DNA of 64,000 nucleotides from Pseudomonadota bacterium (GTDB lineage: Bacteria > Pseudomonadota > Gammaproteobacteria > Steroidobacterales > Woeseiaceae): the NCBI GenBank assembly GCA_022572185.1, contig JACZWL010000007.1:1-64000 (forward strand), written 5' to 3'. Shown here in pieces: positions 51,252 to 58,638 of the stretch. The position numbers and the translations under genes were made by a program. The first letter of the stretch is position 1. The number at the start of each line of letters is the position of its first letter. The notes below the pieces were generated by a model. It ran no database searches, was not told the DNA's origin, and was given only the letters and a program-made list of their open reading frames with translations.

Positions 51252-51485
51252 ATGATCAGCATGAGGACTATTGAGGAACTTCATAGTCAAAATCACACCC
51301 TTGCGCTCTACTGCCTGTCCTGCAATCGCTGGGGCGTAGCCGACCTGGCTCGGCTGATTCAAAATGGCAAAGGCGACAAACCAGTGACTGAGGCGCGATT
51401 CAGGTGCCGGGATTGCGGGGAGATTGTGGAAAAGCAGGTAAGGCCGCCGGTGCCATCATTGGGTGAAGCGGTGGCTTATATTTAG
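51252..51485 (+). CDS. Small zinc-ribbon-like protein
   Basis: A 77-residue protein with two CxxC pairs (LYCLSCNRW and RFRCRDCGE), giving a likely zinc ribbon. The first residues could start at 51252 or at ATG 51261. No ribosome site is strong. Function unknown; such small proteins may bind nucleic acid or protein. Confidence 0.65.
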   Translation: MISMRTIEELHSQNHTLALYCLSCNRWGVADLARLIQNGKGDKPVTEARFRCRDCGEIVEKQVRPPVPSLGEAVAYI

Positions 51486-51563
51486 CTTGTCACTCTGCTA
51501 CGAAAACAAAAGCAAAAGGTCTGCTTTACCGAGGTGATCTCAGTTGATCGACGCAACACGGCG

Positions 51564-52562
51564 CTATCCCGCCCCCGTCAGGCCGACAAAGGTCCCGCCA
51601 TTGCGTTCACACAGGACTCTCATGAGCGCGGCAAACTTTTGCGATTCGTTCGGAACGCGTCCACCACCAAATTGGAACAGCGGAAAACCGACAGCGTGAA
51701 TCCTGACCATCTGGCTGCCATCCGGCTGTATTTTATTTTTTTGTGCGATGACTCTGACGACCGATTCCACAGATTTGCCACCGTAATCGTCTCCGAACAC
51801 GTAGATGCTGATTTTCTTGTCGCGAGACCAGAATGTGTCGATCGCATATATAATGCCATCGACCGGGTTACTGTCGCTGAATGGCGCCCATGTACGCATG
51901 GTATTCATGATTGCCTGGCGCCGCCCGGGTGTGTCGGGTATCCATTTTCCCGCGTATTGCTCGAACATGTACTTGCCGTTGTCGTTCATGATCTGTATGC
52001 CCTTGACTTCGGGATAGACTTCGAGCGTCTCGGTCAACTTTCTCTGCACGCGCCTCCAGTTATACTGCTGCATGCTGCCGGATGTGTCGATCACGAAAAT
52101 GATGTACTCACTGTCGACAGGAATCCCGGCCACCGCGCCGTCGTCCGGGCGTCTGTAATAGGGCTGGAGTTGCATCATTTCTTCGCTAAGTGTTTGCCGC
52201 GCAGCGAGGAGGTCGCCTTCGTCGATCACGGCCTCTGCGGAATCGTCGATCGTGACAGCGTACTGGCCCTGCACCGTATCCAACTCACCTTGCAACCGCG
52301 CGAGCGTCATCTTGGTATTTGATGTCTGTTCACGAACCGAAACGAGATCGCGGTTAAGCACTGCCGCTTGCCCGCGAATATCGAACAGCTCCTGCTCCAG
52401 CAATGCAATTAACGCTTCGAGGTCCACCTGTGTTTTCTCAATGATCGCGGGCTCATAGATTTTGCTGAGTACCAGCAACAGGATAACGGCGCCGAACCCG
52501 CAAGAGATGACGTCGAGGAAAGACAGGTTGAATGCCTCCATATTTCTGCGGCGCCTGGTCAC
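51564..52562 (-). CDS. vWA-domain protein with ExbD-like N-terminal helix (cluster B)
   Basis: A 332-residue protein. A basic N-terminus precedes one transmembrane helix (about 13-34, NLSFLDVISCGFGAVILLLV). It matches the ExbD/TolR helix, with Asp17 at the place of the protonatable Asp. A coiled coil (about 45-110) and a von Willebrand A domain (about 145-325) follow; the metal-ion site is DTSGS in FVIDTSGSMQQ. The GTG start overlaps the stop of the other vWA gene (GTGA), so the two are made together. The vWA domain should sit in the periplasm. It is the last gene of cluster B. Confidence 0.88.
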   Translation of the reverse strand: MTRRRRNMEAFNLSFLDVISCGFGAVILLLVLSKIYEPAIIEKTQVDLEALIALLEQELFDIRGQAAVLNRDLVSVREQTSNTKMTLARLQGELDTVQGQYAVTIDDSAEAVIDEGDLLAARQTLSEEMMQLQPYYRRPDDGAVAGIPVDSEYIIFVIDTSGSMQQYNWRRVQRKLTETLEVYPEVKGIQIMNDNGKYMFEQYAGKWIPDTPGRRQAIMNTMRTWAPFSDSNPVDGIIYAIDTFWSRDKKISIYVFGDDYGGKSVESVVRVIAQKNKIQPDGSQMVRIHAVGFPLFQFGGGRVPNESQKFAALMRVLCERNGGTFVGLTGAG

Positions 52563-53656
52563 GGCCAGTCCCTGCTGACGCTGACGAAGGATCCGCTGGT
52601 CGAGTTAGCGAGCGCCCAGTATGCGACTGCCGCGTCGTAATCGCCTTCCAGCGCATACAACAAGATATTGACAGGCACGCCGCTCGGTATCTCACGAACC
52701 GCCTGAGAATGCAGCGCATACCGCTCTCTGCCGGATATCGTCCTGCGACTGGTGGTGGCGTCCCGCATCGTCGGCAAGCCATCGGTCAGCAGAATCACGT
52801 TGTCGGGCCGTGGCGTTAGCTGCCTGATGACCCGATAGGCTGCATGCATGTTTGTGCCGTTCTGCGGTGGGGCCCGACGCAACGCCCTGATTGCCGCGTC
52901 GATCTGATTGCCGTCGCCTACGTCCAACCAGACGCCATCGCTGCCTTTTACAGCCGGTTTCGCCTCAGTGTTGAAAAGGTAAATCTGGAATTTGGCCTTC
53001 GTGGATAGCTGTGTGGCCAGCCAGTCGACGCTGGCGACGACCTGCCGCCACTTGACGGCGCGAAGCTTGTCCCTGTCAGCCATGTTCCGGCGTCGAAGTA
53101 TGTTGACGATTTTGCTGTCCAGCATGCTTGCCGAGTTGTCGACGAGGATGAGCACACGATCACCACCGACTTTAAGTCCGGTCAGGTATTGCCGGTCGCC
53201 GACCCCCTTGAACGCTCTGACTCTGGTGCCTTCGGCATCCTCTTCCTTGGCCAGCGCCAGTAGCCGTTTCTTTTCCTTTTCGAGCGACTCTATGTCCGAC
53301 TGCAGTTTCTCGATTCGCTCAATCTTTGCCAACGTGTCCTTGTCGTAAGTCGACAGCTCGGCTTTCAGCTCTTCGAGCAGGGCGATGATTTGCGCAATCT
53401 GTCCTTCCGCCCGCACTCTCTCGTCGTCGAGCTTCTCCTTCGTGTTTCTGGCAAGCACGAGATTCTTGCGCCCTTCGAGCACTTCGTATTCGAGCCTGTT
53501 CGTTTCGCCCATGAGCTCGCTGGTTTCGGTGTCGGCACTGTCCCTGACCTGGGCATTGATGATCATAAAAAACAGGATGACGGCGCCGAGCCCACAACTC
53601 ATAACGTCGAGGAACGACATGCCGATTATTTGCACTTCTCGTCTTTTACGCGCCAT
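52559..53656 (-). CDS. vWA-domain protein with ExbD-like N-terminal helix, second copy (cluster B)
   Basis: A 365-residue protein built like its neighbour: basic N-terminus, transmembrane helix with MSFLDVMSCGLGAVILFFMI (Asp17 again), a long coiled coil (about 45-140, KLDDERVRAEGQIAQIIALLEELKAEL and IEKLQSDIESLEKEKKRL), and a vWA domain (about 165-350) with MIDAS DNSAS in LILVDNSASM. It is not a duplicate; similarity is confined to the helix and domain plan. Together with the first vWA protein it probably forms the dimeric axle inside the ExbB-like ring encoded upstream. Confidence 0.88.
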   Translation of the reverse strand: MARKRREVQIIGMSFLDVMSCGLGAVILFFMIINAQVRDSADTETSELMGETNRLEYEVLEGRKNLVLARNTKEKLDDERVRAEGQIAQIIALLEELKAELSTYDKDTLAKIERIEKLQSDIESLEKEKKRLLALAKEEDAEGTRVRAFKGVGDRQYLTGLKVGGDRVLILVDNSASMLDSKIVNILRRRNMADRDKLRAVKWRQVVASVDWLATQLSTKAKFQIYLFNTEAKPAVKGSDGVWLDVGDGNQIDAAIRALRRAPPQNGTNMHAAYRVIRQLTPRPDNVILLTDGLPTMRDATTSRRTISGRERYALHSQAVREIPSGVPVNILLYALEGDYDAAVAYWALANSTSGSFVSVSRDWP

Positions 53657-55016
53657 GAGACTCGTCCGTAGCGATCAGCTGCAGCTCATGACCGGGCGAG
53701 CCCAGCCGGAGTATGTCACCCACCTGCAATACCGCAGACCCATCAATCCGGTGGCCATTGAGGAACGTCCCGTAACGGCTGTGGTCCTCCAAAACGCACT
53801 GACCGTTCTGACTTCGGACCGAGCAATGCCTCCTTGAAACACCCGGCATCTCGGCCGGCAGCGGTATCGTGCGTTCGCCCTCTGCGATCTTGGTCCCGAG
53901 TACCAGCGGCAAATCTTCGATCCTGTAGGCCATGTGATCAAACAGCAGATGTGTCGGCCGCGCCGAGTGCGCTTGTTCTGCCTGTTCAGACCTGACTTCG
54001 ACAGCCGCCTGGTCCCAGGGCAGTTGCCGGATCAGGCTGATACCATCGGCAGAGCCTGACTGATCATGACAGCGCGCCAGTGCGCCGCGTGCCGTGGCGC
54101 CGGGCTCCAGCAGAAAAACTGCGCCGCCGACCCGCGCTTTGAGCATATCCGCCAGGCCCGGCAAGCTTGCCACTCGATCCGACAACTGAATCGCCGGCGT
54201 ATCTTCTGCGCGGTACAAAGCCCGTAACTTGCTCGCGATGCTTTGATATATCGGCGCAGCAGCACCAATCAATTCTAATGATTCGATCTCGGCTTCATGA
54301 CTTAATTGCCCGTACTCCAGGTCAAGCTTCACGGTCTCATTCGAACAGGCGGCCGTCAGCCAGCCAGCGAGCCGGTTTAGGAGCACTTGCTCGGTCTGGG
54401 CCGTATGCAACGGGTCGAAACGGGACTGCTGCACGAAGGCTTCCGCGATTATTCTGATCCACACATCGTAAAGCGCGTAAATGCCACAGGAATCCAGGAT
54501 CTCGACACGATCGATCTGGGTCCGCCCGGGTTGCGCAAGACGCGTAAGACTCGTCGAATGCAGGCTCATATCGATGTGAACCGGGACTGCGTTTTTGTAC
54601 TCGCGGCGCGTCGCCGCAACGGCCGAATCCACCATTGCGATAACAGGCAGTTTGATTTCCGACGCGATGCCAAGCAGCAGGCCGAGATTGTTCGTGCTCA
54701 TATATGGCGGCACGGCAACGATGAGGTCCTTGTGTGTGGCTGCCAGCGGGCGCCACATCTGCTCGAGTTGACGGCTTGCCAGATCCGCAGCGCTCAGGTG
54801 CCGAAATCGCTGATCGGCAAGCGGTGTCGTTACCAGGTTAGACCAGTAGTTGTGCTGAATTCTTCGCGGCTTTATCCTGGCTGCCGCATATGCCTCATTG
54901 CCCGTCGTAAGCCGATCGTCGTCGAGCAATGCGAAGCCGGGCTCGCGATATAAGATTCGCTTTGAGTCGAGTGCCGTTATTCCGGCATCGTTTATGTGTG
55001 CAGCAACAACACTCAA
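53646..55016 (-). CDS. Hsp70/actin-like protein with C-terminal FHA domain (cluster B)
   Basis: A 456-residue protein. Residues 1-330 follow the Hsp70/actin ATPase layout: DLIVAVPPYMSTNNLGLLLGIASEIKLPVIAMVDSAVAATRR mirrors the Hsp70 adenosine region, and VPVHIDMSLHSTSLTRL mirrors phosphate-2. The phosphate-1 motif is poorly kept, so ATP binding is doubtful. Residues about 365-450 form an FHA domain with GVSRRHCSVRSQNGQCVLEDHSRYGTFLNGHRI, which binds phospho-Thr, presumably made by the kinase of this operon. Translation starts at TTG 55016 (AGGA nine bases upstream). Its 3' end overlaps the vWA gene by 11 bases. Confidence 0.87.
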   Translation of the reverse strand: MSVVAAHINDAGITALDSKRILYREPGFALLDDDRLTTGNEAYAAARIKPRRIQHNYWSNLVTTPLADQRFRHLSAADLASRQLEQMWRPLAATHKDLIVAVPPYMSTNNLGLLLGIASEIKLPVIAMVDSAVAATRREYKNAVPVHIDMSLHSTSLTRLAQPGRTQIDRVEILDSCGIYALYDVWIRIIAEAFVQQSRFDPLHTAQTEQVLLNRLAGWLTAACSNETVKLDLEYGQLSHEAEIESLELIGAAAPIYQSIASKLRALYRAEDTPAIQLSDRVASLPGLADMLKARVGGAVFLLEPGATARGALARCHDQSGSADGISLIRQLPWDQAAVEVRSEQAEQAHSARPTHLLFDHMAYRIEDLPLVLGTKIAEGERTIPLPAEMPGVSRRHCSVRSQNGQCVLEDHSRYGTFLNGHRIDGSAVLQVGDILRLGSPGHELQLIATDESHGA

Positions 55017-55035
55017 ACTTAAAATCCTGGCTGGC

Positions 55036-55836
55036 TCAATCCGCTTTCATATGGCGAATCAGCTTGTCGTCACAATAATTCTCGCTGTCGAAAACCAGAT
55101 TGTCCTCCAGCAGTTGTAGCTGATGTACAAGAAACATCAGGAAAATACTGATCAGCAGCGCGATGAACGTAGAGTTGAACGCGATGCCAAGACTCAGGGT
55201 CACGCCGGCGATGTCGCCGTGCACCGCCTTGTCGGCCTGCGCGAGCGCCTCACCAATACCTCGAACCGTTCCGATGAACCCGATCGAGGGAATTGCCCAG
55301 GTGATATATCGGATCATTGACAGTTCGGACTCCAGCTTCTCCGCCTCTGATTCGCAAATCGTGTGCGTGCTGGTGGAGACATCCTGAATGTTCCTCGTCG
55401 AACCAAAACGATGCAGTGCATTGAGCAAGGCACGCGGCAGCAACATCTGTCGATTTTCCTCGGGCAGCGCCTCTACCTGCCGCGCAAACTCGCGCGTGTC
55501 TTCGGGTAATATTCGCATCCCCTCGGCAACAGGGACCAGATTGATGTCGAGAAGTTTTCGTTCGTTGAGAATACTGACCGTCTTGTAACCCATGATGGCC
55601 AATGCCCAGAACATCAGGATGAAACAGGACTCCTGCTCGAGGTCCTTGATCAGCACCCAGGTCGATCGTGCCCGGACATAGTCCGGATCTGCCGCGGCAG
55701 CCTCGGCTTGTTCCTCGATAACCTGTGCTGCGTTCGGACGAACGACCGAAACATAGAACGCATGCACGATGATGATCGAGATAATCAATGCGAAGAGCTG
55801 AAAAATAAACTCTACCGGGAGGGTTTTTTTCTTCAT
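55036..55836 (-). CDS. MotA/TolQ/ExbB-family channel protein (cluster B)
   Basis: About 266 residues with four hydrophobic stretches: about 10-31, 60-77, 180-202 (ITWAIPSIGFIGTVRGIGEAL) and 215-245 (VTLSLGIAFNSTFIALLISIFLMFLVH). The last two carry the ExbB/TolQ channel signature. It differs from the cluster A ExbB in having an insertion of about 90 residues between helices. The ATG at 55836 is preferred; a TTG at 55863 would add nine residues. Two near-identical 13-base stretches (AATTGTCATCGAA) lie just upstream. There is no classical ExbD gene; the two vWA proteins probably take that place. Confidence 0.88.
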   Translation of the reverse strand: MKKKTLPVEFIFQLFALIISIIIVHAFYVSVVRPNAAQVIEEQAEAAAADPDYVRARSTWVLIKDLEQESCFILMFWALAIMGYKTVSILNERKLLDINLVPVAEGMRILPEDTREFARQVEALPEENRQMLLPRALLNALHRFGSTRNIQDVSTSTHTICESEAEKLESELSMIRYITWAIPSIGFIGTVRGIGEALAQADKAVHGDIAGVTLSLGIAFNSTFIALLISIFLMFLVHQLQLLEDNLVFDSENYCDDKLIRHMKAD

Positions 55837-55887
55837 AAAACGAAACTCATCATTCGATGACAATTACGATTCGATGACAATTACGGA

Positions 55888-56118
55888 TCAGATATCGACG
55901 GGAAAGGCCAGGGACTGATCGGCAGACACCTCCTGGCTCGGTGTGAAGTCGTCTTCGTCTTCCTGCCCGTATCCCTGTTCGTCGAGATCCGAATCGTCCT
56001 CTTCCTCGGCTACCTCGGCTACCTCGGCCTCTGTATCGCTGGATTCCTGAGAATCCTGCGCCCAGGAAACCGATACCAGAAATAACGCCAGGAGCAAGGT
56101 AATCAGGTGTTTCATCAT
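55888..56118 (-). CDS. Small acidic exported protein (cluster B)
   Basis: A 75-76-residue protein: signal peptide (MKHLITLLLALFLVSVSWAQ) then a strongly acidic, Ser/Glu/Asp-rich tail (EAEVAEVAEEEDDSDLDE, GQEDEDDF). Likely disordered and calcium- or protein-binding in the periplasm. No family recognised. It lies between the ExbB-like gene and the PEGA-SUMF1 gene on the same strand, so it is part of the operon by position. Confidence 0.7.
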   Translation of the reverse strand: MMKHLITLLLALFLVSVSWAQDSQESSDTEAEVAEVAEEEDDSDLDEQGYGQEDEDDFTPSQEVSADQSLAFPVDI

Positions 56119-56211
56119 GTCATGCCCATCCGCACAATCTCAGAATATCTTTGACCACTGCAATCGAATATTGTCTCATGAAATTTCACTGAACGTTGCT
56201 TGCGTGACCTT

Positions 56212-58638
56212 TCACTCAACGTTTCTGGCGATTCGGAATCCGACGTCCGTGCGTGGCTCCGTGCCGAAATCGCGATAACTCAGTCGCAGCTCCATAATGC
56301 CGGCGTGGCGCCAGCTCGAGCCACGGATAACATGGTGTGTACCCCGGTCGGGACCCGCAGGATCGACGACGGCCTGAGTCTGGCCAGGCGTAGGCACCGA
56401 GTAAATATCGTTCACCCATTCGGCCACATTGCCGCCTCCGTCATGAATACCGAGCGCATTTGCCGGAAATGTGCCAACGGCCGCCGTGGACGCATAACCG
56501 TCGTCGTAGCGCGGTAGAATTGTTGGCACGAGTCCGACAGCAGATTGGTCGGCATAATTCCCCGCCTCGCCCCGCGGAGGGAGCTTTTCTCCCCAGGAGA
56601 ACCTGGATGCCTTGGCGCTGCCCTGATAGCGAATCGCCCAGGCCCACTCCGCCTCGCTGGGCAATCGGTAGCCGTTCGGAACCGGTTGGATCGGCACCCA
56701 TTTGTCGAATTTCAGTTCGTAGGCCGGCGCCAATCCTTCTTTCGCGCTCAGCCAGTTGCAATATTCAACGGCGTCCTCCCAGGTCACGTTTGCGACCGGA
56801 TTGTTGTCACCGGCCAGAGACGCATGAACGTCAGCGCCAGAATCGTGTCCTTTCCTGAACTTAGCAAATTCCTTGTTGCTCACTTCCTTTGCGCCGATAA
56901 AAAACGGCCTGGTCAGGGTCACGGGGACAAGCACTTCATTGGCGCGCCTGCCCTGCTCGCTCCGCGAGGCGCCCATAGTAAAACTGCCGGGTTCGACGCG
57001 CCGCAAAATCTGGCTCTCGGACGTCGTGATCGTCAGCGCAATCGACGCCTGGCGGATCTCCTCTTTGGAGCGAAGCCGTACCTGAACCGTTTGCGGATAG
57101 CCCGGGCGCGGCGTAATGCTGCGACTAAAGGACTCATAGCCTTCACTACGGACTTCGAGACGATGCGGGGCGGAGCTGAGATTCAGCGTTACCGTTCCGG
57201 TACCGCGCGCGCGCCCGTCAATATAAACCGTGGCGGCGGACGGATATGCACGCACGGTCACTCTGCCGGTGCGTGCCGTCAGGTCCACGGTGATTTCTTC
57301 CCTGGCGGCGGAGCCGAGACGAATCCTGCGCGTCGCCGACCCGTAACCGGCCTTGGACATGCCGATTTCATAATTAATGTCCGGAGAGAGCGAGAGATTG
57401 ACCGGCGACTGCCCCCGGTAGCGGCCGTTGACGGTCACGTTGGCGGCGCGGGGTATCGTGTTGACCAGCAGCCGGGCGTTGGCGGGCTCGAGCTGGATAG
57501 TCGGAATGAGCTGATCGACGTTGGGTGCTGCGGTAATCGTGCCGTCCCACGCCTTGTAGCCGTCGAGGATGATGCTGAGGTCATGCGTCCCTTCGAGCAG
57601 CTCGAGAAGCATCGGTGTCAGCCCCAGCTTTTGTTCGCCTTCATAAATGGTGGCGCCGGACGGTTCTGTTGATACATCGACATTTGCCCAGCGCGGGACG
57701 AGCTGAACGCGTACTTCTTCCTGGCGGCCGAGGCCGGGGATCTCGAACACATCGGAAAACGGCAGGAACCGATCGGCGCTGACTGTGACCGAGTGCACAC
57801 CGGGTTGCAGCTCGACAGGGCCGTAAGGCGCCTGGCCGACGATACCTTCATCGATCGTAACGATCGCATCGACGACCGGATCGGTCATGACCGTGAGTTG
57901 TCCCGGCAACTTTCGTAGGACCAGTTCGAACGTCTGGCTCTGCGCATCACTGACCGTCAGACTCAGGCTGAGATCATAATAGCCGTCTTTCTTGACGTGC
58001 ACGGTATAACTCCCCGTGCGCATAAGAAAACGATTGCCCAAGGGAAGCCGAAACCAGCCACCGGTAATCTCGAAGTCATCAGGCGCACCGGGCTGAATGG
58101 TAAATTGAACGGACCTCGCACTGAATAGAAGGTAGGACGCGATCACCAGCGCCGCCAGCACGCCGCCAATGATTGCCTGCCAGTGATGTTTTCGTGGCTC
58201 AATTGTCCGGGCGGCAATATCGGATGCACGCTTGAATGCCGCCGGCGCAATCGCTTCCTCTTCAAGCTCGCCGGCCGTGCCCGGCAGCTCCGGCGGCTTG
58301 GTCACATAGGCGCTGTCTTCGAGTTGAATCTGAAGACGTAACGCCCCGTGCTGCTCTCCGATCTCGATGCGGCTGCCAAAGAACTCCAATGTATCGCCGG
58401 CAGTCAGCCGTCTGCTTGTAGTCAACGGCGCGCCGTTCAGCTGCAGTGCGCCGTCCCCGCCAACGGGTTGCACGAAGGGCGCATCGTCAAGTATGTCGAG
58501 CAACGCGACGGGACCGCCACCGGGCCCCGGCAACCGAAGTTCACATTCAATGCCGGTGCCGAGGCGCAGTGGCAGACGCTCAATGTCTATTCGCCGTTCA
58601 CCTTCTGCATCGAGAATTACTACGGCGTCAAAACTCAA
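56212..58638 (-). CDS. FHA-TM-PEGA-SUMF1 protein (cluster B)
   Basis: An 808-residue protein. Residues about 1-105 form an FHA-like domain (IDIERLPLRLGTGIECELRLPG and LTAGDTLEFFGSRIEIG); one transmembrane helix lies at about 155-175; at least four PEGA repeats follow (about 245-530: NVDVSTEPSGATIYEGEQKLG, RVTVRAYPSAATVYIDGRARG); the C-terminal 250 residues are a SUMF1/EgtB-type domain (FTMGASRSEQG, YRLPSEAEWAWAIR, GGNVAEWVNDIY, RGSSWRHAGIMELRLSYRDFG). The catalytic Cys of true sulfatase-modifying enzymes is missing, so it is probably a binding domain. The TTG start at 58638 overlaps the kinase stop (TTGA) and has GAGGA seven bases upstream. Confidence 0.88.
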   Translation of the reverse strand: MSFDAVVILDAEGERRIDIERLPLRLGTGIECELRLPGPGGGPVALLDILDDAPFVQPVGGDGALQLNGAPLTTSRRLTAGDTLEFFGSRIEIGEQHGALRLQIQLEDSAYVTKPPELPGTAGELEEEAIAPAAFKRASDIAARTIEPRKHHWQAIIGGVLAALVIASYLLFSARSVQFTIQPGAPDDFEITGGWFRLPLGNRFLMRTGSYTVHVKKDGYYDLSLSLTVSDAQSQTFELVLRKLPGQLTVMTDPVVDAIVTIDEGIVGQAPYGPVELQPGVHSVTVSADRFLPFSDVFEIPGLGRQEEVRVQLVPRWANVDVSTEPSGATIYEGEQKLGLTPMLLELLEGTHDLSIILDGYKAWDGTITAAPNVDQLIPTIQLEPANARLLVNTIPRAANVTVNGRYRGQSPVNLSLSPDINYEIGMSKAGYGSATRRIRLGSAAREEITVDLTARTGRVTVRAYPSAATVYIDGRARGTGTVTLNLSSAPHRLEVRSEGYESFSRSITPRPGYPQTVQVRLRSKEEIRQASIALTITTSESQILRRVEPGSFTMGASRSEQGRRANEVLVPVTLTRPFFIGAKEVSNKEFAKFRKGHDSGADVHASLAGDNNPVANVTWEDAVEYCNWLSAKEGLAPAYELKFDKWVPIQPVPNGYRLPSEAEWAWAIRYQGSAKASRFSWGEKLPPRGEAGNYADQSAVGLVPTILPRYDDGYASTAAVGTFPANALGIHDGGGNVAEWVNDIYSVPTPGQTQAVVDPAGPDRGTHHVIRGSSWRHAGIMELRLSYRDFGTEPRTDVGFRIARNVE

